Part shown: piece by piece, positions 1 to 6,942 of the stretch
Position numbering within the stretch: position 1 is the first letter of the stretch
How the letters are laid out: every line of letters starts with the position of its first letter
Assembly (NCBI GenBank): GCA_903823545.1
Contig: CAIJTL010000942.1
Span: forward strand, 1 to 10,004
Origin: an uncultured Planctomycetaceae bacterium
Lineage (GTDB): Bacteria > Planctomycetota > Planctomycetia > Planctomycetales > Planctomycetaceae
Length of the DNA: 10,004 nucleotides
Direction: 5' to 3'
Position numbers and translations under genes: made by a program
The notes under the pieces: generated by a model
The model's input: the letters and a program-made list of their open reading frames with translations, nothing else
The model's database searches: none
What the model was told of the DNA's origin: nothing

Positions 1-208
1 ATTCACGGCCATACGAATCGTCACCGACCGCCGCCAAAAACGTCACTGGCTCGCGAGCAGATCGACCAGCAGCAACGGCCTGATTCGCCCCTTTACCTCC
101 CGCCGCTTGATAGAACTCTCCCCCTAAGACTGTCTCGCCAGGAGAGGGGAGCGTCGCAGAACGGATTACCAAATCCGTGTTGATCGAACCGAGCACAATG
201 ATCGACAT
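1..208 (-). CDS. rbsK: Ribokinase, N-terminal part (cut by the left edge)
   Basis: This frame is open to the window edge, so only about 69 N-terminal residues are visible. The product would phosphorylate D-ribose with ATP to ribose 5-phosphate in the cytoplasm (PfkB sugar kinase family). The visible protein begins MSIIVLGSINTDLVIR, matching the ribokinase N-terminal strand with its GSINTD substrate-binding motif. It continues with the glycine-rich GGKGANQAVAA segment and VGDDSYGRE, both typical of RbsK. The start is taken as the ATG at 208, with an AAAGAAG stretch just upstream, because family proteins begin close to this strand. An in-frame ATG at 235 would add nine residues (MAYLVLKEV). The gene follows nadD on the same strand by 6 or 32 bp depending on start, so co-transcription is likely. 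Other PfkB kinases are possible because the C-terminal half is missing, but GSINTD plus GGKGANQ favours ribokinase. Confidence 0.85.
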   Translation of the reverse strand, partial: MSIIVLGSINTDLVIRSATLPSPGETVLGGEFYQAAGGKGANQAVAAGRSAREPVTFLAAVGDDSYGRE

Positions 209-240
209 GACTTCTTTCAAAACTAAGTAGGCCATGAAAC

Positions 241-873
241 TTACTCAACACGATAAAGCCCGTGCTGAGCGATGTAGGTTTCAACCGCGCGAGGAATTCG
301 ATATCGGGTGCTGCGATTCACTCGCACGCGATCGCGCAGGTCGGTGGCCGAGATGTCGATTGCCGACATTGTGACGAGCGTAATTCGATCGCAAGACTGT
401 GAACCAAGCTGTTTTTCGAGGAAATCCAAACTCGGCGGAGCTTGATGACCGCGATTAACAGCGATCACTTCGGCCAATTCCAAAATCGTTCGTGGCTCAC
501 GCCAAAGCGGTAGATCGGCCAGGGAATCGGCTCCCATCAGGAAGCAAAACTCAATCGTCGGATGCTGCTGGGTCAGTTGCCGCAAAGTATCGACGGTGAA
601 CGACGGCCCGCTCCGTTCGAGTTCTATTCGGCAGACTCCGAAATCACGATTTCCCGCGATCGCCAGCTCGATCATCTCCGCTCGCAGCTTCCCGGACGTC
701 AAACTTCCCACTGGTTTATGTGGCGGATTCGCGCAAGGCAAAAACCAAATTTCGTCCAACGCGCATGTCTCTCGACAAGTCTCTGCTAACAGCAAATGTC
801 CGAGATGAATCGGGTCGAACGAGCCGCCATAGATACCAATTCGTCTGCGTCCTGAACCTGACTCGCTGCTCAT
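241..873 (-). CDS. nadD: Nicotinate-nucleotide adenylyltransferase
   Basis: The product joins ATP and nicotinate mononucleotide to give deamido-NAD in cytoplasmic NAD biosynthesis. The 210-residue length is normal for NadD. Visible motifs are the nucleotidyltransferase signature GGSFDPIHLGHL (residues 16-27, the GxFDPxHxGH motif), NPPHK (49-53), GPSFTVDTL (89-97), the GADSL segment (114-118) followed by LPLWREP, and the C-terminal ISATDLR motif (174-180, ISxTxxR). The start is the ATG at 873. It leaves about ten residues before the first strand, and no strong Shine-Dalgarno sequence is seen. The gene lies 52 bp downstream of a DUF1501 gene and just upstream of ribokinase, all on the minus strand. 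The usual bacterial neighbours of nadD (proA, obgE, rsfS) are absent from the visible stretch. Identification is firm from the motifs. Confidence 0.95.
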   Translation of the reverse strand: MSSESGSGRRRIGIYGGSFDPIHLGHLLLAETCRETCALDEIWFLPCANPPHKPVGSLTSGKLRAEMIELAIAGNRDFGVCRIELERSGPSFTVDTLRQLTQQHPTIEFCFLMGADSLADLPLWREPRTILELAEVIAVNRGHQAPPSLDFLEKQLGSQSCDRITLVTMSAIDISATDLRDRVRVNRSTRYRIPRAVETYIAQHGLYRVE

Positions 874-925
874 GTGCTGAAGTCCGCTTGATGTATTTAC
901 GCCGCCATCACACTCGGCCTAACGA

Positions 926-2347
926 CTACGTTGACACGAACCATTCTCGCATCGGCTGACCGTCGGCGATGCGGTGAGGGCGATTAGTGAGATCATGAAT
1001 CTCCGTCGCAGGATCGAGTCCGAAGCGATCATAAATCGTTGCGGCGAGATCGCTCGGTCGCACAGGATTCGCTTCGGGATACGCTCCGAGCTTGTCGCTC
1101 GACCCATAAACGTAGCCACCTTTCACCCCTCCGCCCGCAAGTACGATCGAATAGCAATCGGGCCAATGATCGCGGCCTGCGTTCGCGTTGATGCGTGGCG
1201 TGCGGCCGAACTCACCCATCGCGATGACCAGTGTGCTATCCAACAGCCCCCGTTGATCGAGGTCTTCGATCAAGGCCGACAAACTTTGATCCGTCTGCGG
1301 GAGCAAATAGTGTTTGTGGTGAAAAAAGTTATTGGCGTGAGCATCCCAATTCTGCCCCTGCTGTTGGAAATCGAACACATTGACGAACGGCACTCCCGCT
1401 TCGACCAGTCGTCGCGCGACTAATAAGTTCTGACCACGCATCGCTCGACTATTGGCAGATGCCGATTGGCTTGTGTCGCCATTCACAGCGACAAACGGCA
1501 CGTGTCCGTAACGCTCTCGAACTGCTGCCGGTTCTTGCGACAGGTCGAGCGCTCGTCGCAGCGTTTCGGAACCCAGCAGTCGAAACGCCTTGTCATAAAA
1601 TGTCCGCCACTGACGTTCGGCCGATGTGTTCGTCTCCGCCACATTCTCAATGGCGTCGAGCAAGCGTCGCCGCTCAGCGACACTCGCGAGACTCTTCCCT
1701 TCCGGCGGCGACAGCAAGCCCGCGCGATAAGCTCGCTGTTCAGCATCAACACTGATCTGTAACGGATCAAAGGCCGAACCAAGAAACCCGCCTCCCTGAC
1801 ATGGCACATCGACCACGTTGTGAAACAGGAACGGCAACGCCGCATGAGGAATCTCGACGCCCTGTTCGCGACGGAAATAACTCAACGTTGCGCCGTAACA
1901 AGGATAAAATTGCGGAATCGCCGCGAACTCTTCGCGATCTCCTTGCGGCGATTGTCGACCTGTCAGCACCTCCGTCGACGCCGAATCGTGAAGCCGATTT
2001 TGATGCGTCATACTGCGGACGATCGCGACCTTGTGCATGACCTTAGCCATGCGTGGTAGATGCTCCGAAATCCGCAACCCCGGCACCGACGTCTCAATCG
2101 ACTGAAACTCGCCACGCACGTCGGCGGGCGCATTCGGTTTCAAGTCATACGTATCAAGATGACTCGGCCCGCCGTAATAGAACACGATAATGCACGATCG
2201 AATCTTCGAGATTGCTGACGATCTCTTCGCATCGGCCAGCGCTGCTTGAGCACGCCACAAACCCGACAACGACAACCCCAACGCACCTCGCGTTGAGTGA
2301 CGCATCCACTGCCTTCGAGTTTGCAAAAGGGTATTGAGCATTTTCAT
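926..2347 (-). CDS. DUF1501 family exported protein (first copy)
   Basis: A 473-residue member of DUF1501, an alkaline-phosphatase-fold relative abundant in Planctomycetes; its reaction is not established. The N-terminus carries a twin-arginine-like leader: TRRQWM at residues 10-15, then a hydrophobic stretch (about 21-31) and AQAALADA, suggesting Tat export of a folded protein. Family landmarks are FYYGGPSHLDTYDLKPN (56-72), NWDAH (333-337), GEFGRTPRIN (378-387) and GRDHWPDCY (391-399). The Asp and His residues in these blocks are probable metal ligands by analogy with the alkaline phosphatase superfamily. The leader is slightly atypical, with Trp-Met where Phe-Leu is usual after the arginines. 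DUF1501 genes commonly sit beside DUF1549/DUF1553 cytochrome-like genes, but none is adjacent here. nadD and rbsK follow on the same strand. A second, divergent copy lies at 7775-9157. Confidence 0.9.
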   Translation of the reverse strand: MKMLNTLLQTRRQWMRHSTRGALGLSLSGLWRAQAALADAKRSSAISKIRSCIIVFYYGGPSHLDTYDLKPNAPADVRGEFQSIETSVPGLRISEHLPRMAKVMHKVAIVRSMTHQNRLHDSASTEVLTGRQSPQGDREEFAAIPQFYPCYGATLSYFRREQGVEIPHAALPFLFHNVVDVPCQGGGFLGSAFDPLQISVDAEQRAYRAGLLSPPEGKSLASVAERRRLLDAIENVAETNTSAERQWRTFYDKAFRLLGSETLRRALDLSQEPAAVRERYGHVPFVAVNGDTSQSASANSRAMRGQNLLVARRLVEAGVPFVNVFDFQQQGQNWDAHANNFFHHKHYLLPQTDQSLSALIEDLDQRGLLDSTLVIAMGEFGRTPRINANAGRDHWPDCYSIVLAGGGVKGGYVYGSSDKLGAYPEANPVRPSDLAATIYDRFGLDPATEIHDLTNRPHRIADGQPMREWFVST

Positions 2348-2540
2348 TCTTTGATGTCGGTCAACCTTTGCAGACTGACGCGATGCGAGACGAGAGCGTT
2401 TCTTAACCTTCGTGTCCGGTTGGAGAGCCCGACATACCTATTTGAGCGGTGCCAGCTTTCCAAGGTCCGTCTCATGGTGCAAGCTCAAACGAAAGCGGTG
2501 TGATAAGCCACTGCAAGTTTCGTATTGGATTGCTCACGAC

Positions 2541-3887
2541 TCATCCCCTGCGAATCGCCTCCATTGGCGACAGTCGCATGGCCCAGAGTGCCGGATAGAG
2601 GCCACCAAGCATGCCGATAAGCGTGCTGAAGGTGATCGCGAAAATGAGCAGGCCGGGACTGGCGTAAAGATTAAGACGTTCGGGCCAACGGGAATTGAAG
2701 ATTTGAGTCACGATCCAGCCGATGAAGCTTCCGAGTAGTCCTCCGCCGAACCCGAGCGTGGCACTCTCGGATGTCACCAACTTCAGCACGTCCCAGGGAG
2801 TCCAGCCGTTCGCTTTGAGGATGCCGAATTCAATGACTCGTTCACTCACGCTCATCAACATTGTGTTGATGATGCTCAAGACGGCGATGGTCATACCGAT
2901 GCCGGTCATCAAACCAAGAAATAAATCGAGGTCTTGGCTGAACTCACCAACCTTCTCTGCCCAGTCAGACGAGCTACGAACCTCGATCGGCAACGAAGAT
3001 TCCTTATCGGACTCAACCGGCACGCTTTCGGTATTCCCAGGAGTGATCGCCTTGTCAGTCGATCTCGGATTCGGGGTCATCAAACTAAGCAGTGAGCTGA
3101 TCGGATTTGTCGGCTTGGTATCGGATGAAGACGCTGGACTCGCCAACGCCAGCAACGACAACAAACTGTTTGCAGAATTCGAGGCTAGCGAGCGACCTCG
3201 AAAATGCTCGCCGATTCTTTTTGACAACACGTCATTTGGAACTCGCCCATTCGGCTCAACGTAGAACGAACATGCGCTGTCACGATCCACCCAACCTTGC
3301 TGTCGCAGTGTGCCAACATCAATCAAGATCGCCACATCCAAAAACAGCGAACCGCAGTGGTAGATGCCGACGATGGTCATGTCGGCCCCGTTAATTCGCA
3401 TCGTGTCGCCAAGCTTCTTTTCAAACTGCTCAGCAATCTGCCGGCTGACGACAACGTTTTTTTTGCCAAGGTCGTCCGGCGAAAGAAAGCGGCCTTCCTT
3501 CATGGCATCGAGATAGATCCCCTTTTTCAGCTTCAGCCGCGAAGAGATATCAATGCCGAGAAAGAACCGGGGTGGGCTGATCACGTTCTTACCATTGATA
3601 GTGTTGACTCGCAGCAGGACTTCCGGCGTGACAACGCCAACACCTTCCAACTGCTGAATCTCATCGCCCCAACTCAATGGCAGTCGTGAGAAGAGCGGAA
3701 TCGGTGCACCCGTCTGCATGACCAGCAAGCCGGGAATCTGCCCGAAAGTTTGCTCAACGGTCGCGTCAAGTCCCTTCGCGACAGAAAACAAACCGACCAT
3801 CCCAGCGATCGCAACTGTCAGCCCCAACAACGACAATGCCGATCGTGCTGGACGGCTCAGCAAATTACGAACGGCGAATTTCCACAT
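2541..3887 (-). CDS. FtsX/MacB-type ABC transporter permease
   Basis: A 448-residue inner-membrane permease of the MacB/LolC/FtsX type (type VII ABC exporters), which use mechanotransmission to move substrates outside the inner membrane. A first membrane helix (about 17-37) is followed by a periplasmic MacB-PCD-like domain (about 38-230). Three further helices lie near 322-345, 374-397 and 411-433. FtsX-domain signatures are SERVIEFGILKANGWTPWDV (348-367) and the C-terminal YPALWAMRLSPMEAIRRG. A Ser/Pro/Thr-rich segment of about 70 residues (233-301) is inserted between the periplasmic domain and the FtsX domain. It contains two similar blocks (SLLSLLALASP and SSLLSLMTPNP) and looks like a disordered linker. 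The gene begins 9 bp after leuD, so the two are probably co-transcribed. No ABC ATPase gene is visible, so the partner must be encoded elsewhere and the substrate is unknown. Confidence 0.88.
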   Translation of the reverse strand: MWKFAVRNLLSRPARSALSLLGLTVAIAGMVGLFSVAKGLDATVEQTFGQIPGLLVMQTGAPIPLFSRLPLSWGDEIQQLEGVGVVTPEVLLRVNTINGKNVISPPRFFLGIDISSRLKLKKGIYLDAMKEGRFLSPDDLGKKNVVVSRQIAEQFEKKLGDTMRINGADMTIVGIYHCGSLFLDVAILIDVGTLRQQGWVDRDSACSFYVEPNGRVPNDVLSKRIGEHFRGRSLASNSANSLLSLLALASPASSSDTKPTNPISSLLSLMTPNPRSTDKAITPGNTESVPVESDKESSLPIEVRSSSDWAEKVGEFSQDLDLFLGLMTGIGMTIAVLSIINTMLMSVSERVIEFGILKANGWTPWDVLKLVTSESATLGFGGGLLGSFIGWIVTQIFNSRWPERLNLYASPGLLIFAITFSTLIGMLGGLYPALWAMRLSPMEAIRRG

Positions 3888-3896
3888 AGTCGAAGT

Positions 3897-4493
3897 TCAG
3901 CTCACGACAAACTGATTCAAGTACGGCAGCTTTGCAGCCGTCGCTGCGATTCCTTTTTGGTCGTCGAGCAATTGACCGAGGAAATCCCACTGGCCAGTCG
4001 TCAGCGATTGACGTGCACTGTCTGGCATTGAACAGCGAATCGACTGCGAACCGTACCGAACTTCGTTTGCCATCAGATCGACAGTCACAGCCAACTTCGG
4101 ATCGTTCTGAATCGCGGCCGTCAACTTTTCTAAATCGGCACGCGCTGCTGTTACGCAGGGAACTCCAAGAGACGTGCAATTACCGAAAAATATCTCAGCA
4201 AACGATTCCGCAACGACCGCCTTGATCCCCCATCGCATCAGCGATTGTGGAGCATGTTCTCGCGAAGAGCCGCAACCGAAGTTTCGTCCAGAAACAAGAA
4301 TGTTTCCGCCCGTGAAGCGAGCATCGTCAAACGGGTGCTTCGCGTCTTGCTTACGATCGTCCTCGAACGCGTGCTCGCCCAGACCATCGAATGTGACGCA
4401 TCGCAAATAGCGAGCGGGAATAATGCGGTCAGTATCAATGTCATCGAGAAACAACGGCACGCTGGTGCCAGTGACTTGGGTAATCGTCTGCAT
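3897..4493 (-). CDS. leuD: 3-isopropylmalate dehydratase small subunit
   Basis: This is the small (swivel-domain) subunit of isopropylmalate isomerase. With LeuC it interconverts 2- and 3-isopropylmalate in leucine biosynthesis in the cytoplasm. Hallmarks are [13 protein letters not shown] (residues 18-30), [14 protein letters not shown] (69-82), which is the substrate-binding loop of the aconitase small domain, and [11 protein letters not shown] (102-112). The ATG at 4493 gives 198 residues, the usual LeuD length. A TTG at 4544 would add a 17-residue extension ([10 protein letters not shown]...) unlike the family, so it was rejected. No strong Shine-Dalgarno precedes either. The fused or adjacent leuC expected in many bacteria is not present on either side. 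Upstream is an unrelated zinc-ribbon gene and downstream, 9 bp away, an ABC permease. A homoaconitase small subunit is a less likely alternative. Confidence 0.93.
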   Translation of the reverse strand: MQTITQVTGTSVPLFLDDIDTDRIIPARYLRCVTFDGLGEHAFEDDRKQDAKHPFDDARFTGGNILVSGRNFGCGSSREHAPQSLMRWGIKAVVAESFAEIFFGNCTSLGVPCVTAARADLEKLTAAIQNDPKLAVTVDLMANEVRYGSQSIRCSMPDSARQSLTTGQWDFLGQLLDDQKGIAATAAKLPYLNQFVVS

Positions 4494-4618
4494 GGTGGCT
4501 TCGCTGGTCTTCAGAAACAGGGAGAAAAGTTGGAACCGGTTCAAGCTAACGCGACACAGATTAGGGGGTCAGCATTGAACCGCAAGCGCGGCGGCACCCA
4601 CTCTTGCCACAATCAACC

Positions 4619-4993
4619 TCACGGAAAGAACCAGTGATAAGCGGCGATGAGGCCAAGCACTGCTCCCAAGATAATCCACCACGGCTTTGACGTCGGCAAT
4701 GCGGCCCGATCTTCGGCGGAAATGTAGTTTTCACAATAGGGACAGCGCGGAGTATCTTCAGGAATCTCGCGACGACAGAACGGACACGGAACTGTTGAGC
4801 CCTCGTCATCATCGTCGATGTCATCAAACACATCGTCCTCGTATTCGTCTTCGATCAATTCCCGGCGCCCTTGGATTTCGGTCAACTCGTGCTTTCGAAG
4901 CTCACCTCGTTCGTGACTGCTACATTCTTCCGCGATGGGAGAATACAGTCGAGCCACCGAAAGTGACCAAAGTAAACAGTCGAAGGGAGGCAA
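4619..4993 (-). CDS. Small acidic zinc-ribbon protein with C-terminal membrane segment (start uncertain)
   Basis: The reading frame is open from 4993 and ends at 4619. The convincing part is the last 80-90 residues. A very acidic stretch (EDEYEDDVFDDIDDDDEG) is followed by a four-cysteine zinc ribbon, CPFC-x10-CPYC, then a linker and one C-terminal hydrophobic segment (PWWIILGAVLGLIAAYHWFF). This suggests a tail-anchored membrane protein with a cytoplasmic metal-binding head; the function is unknown. The outermost start is a TTG at 4993, which overlaps the ribosome binding site of the divergent dioxygenase gene and gives an unconvincing N-terminus. Internal TTG codons at 4885 (GAAAG upstream) and 4858 (AAGGG upstream) are more believable and would give about 88 or 79 residues. 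leuD follows on the same strand after about 125 bp. The zinc ribbon is sure; the 5' boundary is not. Confidence 0.7.
   Translation of the reverse strand: MPPFDCLLWSLSVARLYSPIAEECSSHERGELRKHELTEIQGRRELIEDEYEDDVFDDIDDDDEGSTVPCPFCRREIPEDTPRCPYCENYISAEDRAALPTSKPWWIILGAVLGLIAAYHWFFP
4983..4990 (+). promoter_or_regulatory. Ribosome binding site of the dioxygenase gene
   Basis: AAGGGAGG lies 4 bp before the ATG at 4995. It is the strongest Shine-Dalgarno match in the window and decides for this start over an in-frame ATG at 4935, which would add 20 residues (MGEYSRATESDQSKQSKGGK) without family resemblance. The promoter for this gene should lie within the 5' part of, or just upstream of, the divergent zinc-ribbon gene. 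I could not pick a clear -35/-10 pair. Confidence 0.7.
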
Positions 4994-4994
4994 A

Positions 4995-5789
4995 ATGAGT
5001 TACTTCAGAATCCAAGCCGCGCAAGTTGACCAGTACGAAGAAGACGGATTCTTCGTCGTACCGAATCTTCTCGACGCAGAAGAAGTGGCGTTGCTAAGCC
5101 AGATTGCTCGTGCGGATCACGACCTTCAAAAGAAGAAAGCAAGCCGAGCCGACGGTGAGGGTGGTGCAATCGACCTCGTTGTCAGTAATGAGCTATCAAA
5201 TGATTCCATCTATGGGGCCATCGTCCGCAGCGAGCGAATCGTTCAGGCCATGGAAACCGTTCTGCTCGACGAAGTCTATCACTATCACCACAAGATGATC
5301 CTCAAAGAACCGCGAGTTGGTGGAGCGTGGGCCTGGCATCAAGATTATGGCTACTGGTACCACAACGGTTGCCTGTTCCCTCATCTGGCGAGTTGCATGA
5401 TCGCCCTTGATCACGCCAGTAAGGAAAACGGCTGCTTGCAGGTTCTTCGAGGCTCACATCACCTTGGACGCATCGAACATTTGAAAGTCGGTGACCAAAC
5501 CGGAGCTGATCCGGAACGTGTTAATGCTGCATGTGACCGGTTTGAGCTGGTCCACTGCGAGCTTGAACCTGGATCAGGGATCTTCTTTGACTGCAACCTG
5601 CTACACCGATCCGATCAGAACAAAAGCGATAAGCCACGCTGGGCATTCATTTGCTGCTACAACGCAAAGCACAACGATCCCTACAAAGATTCGCGTCACC
5701 CTCGATATTCGCCACTCGAAAAGTGGAGCGACGATCGGATCATGGAAGTCGGACAAAAACAGTGGGAGAAGTTACGCGCCGAAGCGTGA
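4995..5789 (+). CDS. Phytanoyl-CoA dioxygenase (PhyH) family protein
   Basis: A 264-residue Fe(II)/2-oxoglutarate-dependent oxygenase of the PhyH family. Such enzymes hydroxylate small molecules using O2 and 2-oxoglutarate; the substrate here cannot be told. The N-terminus (QVDQYEEDGFFVVPNLLDAEEV, written in part: YEEDGFFVVPNLL at 14-26) is the typical family opening. The iron-binding facial triad is visible as H115 and D117 in WAWHQDYGYW and the distal His204 in NLLHRSDQN. Arg215 in SDKPRW is the likely 2-oxoglutarate carboxylate ligand. LRGSHHLG (151-158) is the usual GSH core segment. The length is close to ectoine hydroxylase and other bacterial PhyH proteins, but no ectoine genes are nearby. 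The gene stands alone: it is divergent from the zinc-ribbon gene and convergent with the peptidase gene, and its 3' end faces a cluster of hairpins. Confidence 0.92.
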   Translation: MSYFRIQAAQVDQYEEDGFFVVPNLLDAEEVALLSQIARADHDLQKKKASRADGEGGAIDLVVSNELSNDSIYGAIVRSERIVQAMETVLLDEVYHYHHKMILKEPRVGGAWAWHQDYGYWYHNGCLFPHLASCMIALDHASKENGCLQVLRGSHHLGRIEHLKVGDQTGADPERVNAACDRFELVHCELEPGSGIFFDCNLLHRSDQNKSDKPRWAFICCYNAKHNDPYKDSRHPRYSPLEKWSDDRIMEVGQKQWEKLRAEA

Positions 5790-5832
5790 CGAACGAAGAG
5801 TTATATCTGCAACGTTTCTCACTCTAGCCCGA

Positions 5833-5874
5833 CGCGCCAGCGAGGAACTGAGATGAGCTTCTCTCGCTGGCACG
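5833..5874. repeat. Inverted repeat GCCAGCGAG / CTCGCTGGC
   Basis: A perfect 9-bp inverted repeat (5836-5844 with 5863-5871) encloses an 18-base loop and extends by two more pairs (5833-5834 with 5873-5874) past one mismatch. It lies 44 bp after the dioxygenase stop. No T-run follows, so it is not a textbook terminator. The left arm sits in TAGCCCGACGCGCCAGCGAGG, given here in part only: TAGCCCGACGCG then CCAGCGAGG. From memory, this resembles a motif often found between genes in planctomycete genomes. Confidence 0.5.
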
Positions 5875-5899
5875 GTTTGAAGTTGCTCATTGAGGATCT

Positions 5900-5929
5900 C
5901 GAATCTGAATTCGCAAGAATTCAGATTCG
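5900..5929. repeat. Perfect hairpin with GCAA tetraloop (hairpin 1)
   Basis: CGAATCTGAATTC (5900-5912) and its exact complement GAATTCAGATTCG (5917-5929) flank GCAA. This makes a 13-bp stem closed by a C-G pair with a GNRA-class loop when transcribed on the plus strand. It is the first of the two symmetric hairpins reached by a transcript leaving the dioxygenase gene. The following bases (TCGTCAAAACC) are not T-rich, so it fits a processing or stability element better than a classical plus-strand terminator. Confidence 0.75.
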
Positions 5930-5938
5930 TCGTCAAAA

Positions 5939-5976
5939 CCGAAATAGCTGAATTCTTGCGAATTCAGCTACGTCGG
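5939..5976 (-). terminator. Perfect hairpin with T-rich tail on the minus strand (hairpin 2)
   Basis: TAGCTGAATTC (5945-5955) and GAATTCAGCTA (5960-5970) form a perfect 11-bp stem around TTGC. An outer CCGA/TCGG pair (5939-5942 with 5973-5976) lies beyond a 2x2 internal loop. On the minus strand the loop reads GCAA, and the stem is followed by TTTCGGTTTTG. That is a reasonable intrinsic terminator for the peptidase gene, which ends about 110 bp upstream at 6085. The 20-bp core (5948-5967) is the exact reverse complement of the core of hairpin 1 (5905-5924). Confidence 0.55.
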
Positions 5977-6084
5977 AGAGGAAACGCGCAACATCAAAAC
6001 AGGCGCGTCGGACTAGTGGAACGACGTAAGCAATCCCTGCGAAATGCCCATCGCCGACATTCCATCAAACAGCGTCCCACGTGC

Positions 6085-6942
6085 TCACCGCCGACTGCGA
6101 GGTACCAATCGGACGCATTGCCCGAGGTAAAAGTCGTGGAGACTCGACACCGACCAGCGTTCACGCCCCACACCCAATGTTGGCTCGGCAATTTCAACAA
6201 GGTCGTCGTTCGTAAAACCCAACAAAACGATGGAGTGGCGAACGCCGGGTGTCCACCCAAATTCCGCTTGCACGCGGTGATCGAAGTCGTCGGTTGGTGG
6301 CAGGCCGACGCTCAAGATGGATGGCTGATGAAGTGCGTGTAGCTCGTTCGCCGAACAGGCCGAGACTTCAACGTCCCACTTCGTCCCCGCCGTTTTCTTT
6401 TTCAGACCGCGATACAGCCCCATCCAATTCGTTCCGTGACGAGTGAGGCATAGCTCCGCCATTTCTTGCTCAGTCGCTTCAATGCCGTGCATCTTCAGCA
6501 ACGTTGCCGCCGAAGCGGCAGAACAAGTTTGAGGCGTGGTTTGAAAACAAATCCCGGTTTTGTCCCATTGGTTTTCACAACTTGGAGCCGTTCCAAGCAG
6601 AGGTGAAACCGCCGTCACAAACGCCGCACATTGCAGCGCACCAGCGGATAACCAACGACGTCCAACCGCGAGATCCCTTTGCGAGGCGACGACGCCACCC
6701 AGAAATCCAGCCGCCAGCAAATACCAATTTCCAACGACAACCAAATTAGAAAACGGCAGAACACTGGCGAGCGCAATGTGGTCCCACAAACATGCTGCGT
6801 AAGCGATGATCGCGACAATCGAAAGCAAGGCGACGCCATTTCTTTGGAGTGTCGAAACACGTCGGCCCACGGCACGCCCTAAAAAGAAGAGTGACGCGTC
6901 AAGCACAATCAGGACAAAAAGTCCGAGGTAGAGATCCCCCAT
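6085..6942 (-). CDS. Membrane-anchored C39-like cysteine peptidase
   Basis: A membrane protein with about four hydrophobic segments in its N-terminal half (about 3-22, 36-52, 65-85 and 100-116), then a C39-like papain-fold domain. Numbering is from the ATG at 6942. The catalytic region CFQTTPQTCSAASAATLL has Gln134 exactly six residues before Cys140, as in C39 peptidases. His236 in GVRHSIVLLGF is the catalytic histidine. The third position is Glu253 in EIAEPTLG where the family usually has Asp-Pro. C39 domains cleave double-glycine leaders of bacteriocin-like peptides, normally fused to an ABC exporter; here no ABC part is present. The ATG at 6942 has GAGG at suitable spacing. A TTG at 7020 would add 26 residues including another hydrophobic stretch (LGTSFLVLLLLS) but has no ribosome binding site. 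The substrate is unknown. Confidence 0.75.
   Translation of the reverse strand: MGDLYLGLFVLIVLDASLFFLGRAVGRRVSTLQRNGVALLSIVAIIAYAACLWDHIALASVLPFSNLVVVGNWYLLAAGFLGGVVASQRDLAVGRRWLSAGALQCAAFVTAVSPLLGTAPSCENQWDKTGICFQTTPQTCSAASAATLLKMHGIEATEQEMAELCLTRHGTNWMGLYRGLKKKTAGTKWDVEVSACSANELHALHQPSILSVGLPPTDDFDHRVQAEFGWTPGVRHSIVLLGFTNDDLVEIAEPTLGVGRERWSVSSLHDFYLGQCVRLVPRSRR

Larger units (their letters stand above)
5790..6084. other. Convergent intergenic region with clustered inverted repeats
   Basis: This 295-bp gap separates the 3' ends of the dioxygenase gene (plus) and the peptidase gene (minus). It holds the 9-bp inverted repeat at 5833-5874, the two mirrored hairpins at 5900-5976, and a weaker 6-bp inverted repeat ACGCGC / GCGCGT (5984-5989 with 6003-6008, 13-base loop). 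I see no convincing coding frame in it. The open frames crossing it lack recognisable motifs. Confidence 0.65.

Noticed and set aside
93..284. Minus-strand open frame of 63 codons overlapping the nadD/ribokinase junction
   Set aside because: It overlaps the clear ribokinase and nadD frames and has no family motif; it is a shadow frame.
2348..2540. Promoter or terminator in the 193-bp gap between the permease and the first DUF1501 gene
   Set aside because: A TTGGAA with a poor TAGGTA 17 bp later is visible on the minus strand, but the match is too weak; no strong hairpin was found.
4494..4544. 17-residue N-terminal extension of leuD from a TTG
   Set aside because: LeuD proteins start close to the [10 protein letters not shown] segment; the extension is unlike the family and starts with a rare codon without a ribosome binding site.
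4935..4994. Upstream ATG for the dioxygenase gene
   Set aside because: A strong AAGGGAGG lies immediately before the ATG at 4995 and the extra 20 residues do not resemble PhyH N-termini.
5994..6260. Minus-strand open frame overlapping the peptidase 3' end
   Set aside because: It lies in a different frame inside the peptidase gene and runs into the intergenic region without recognisable motifs.
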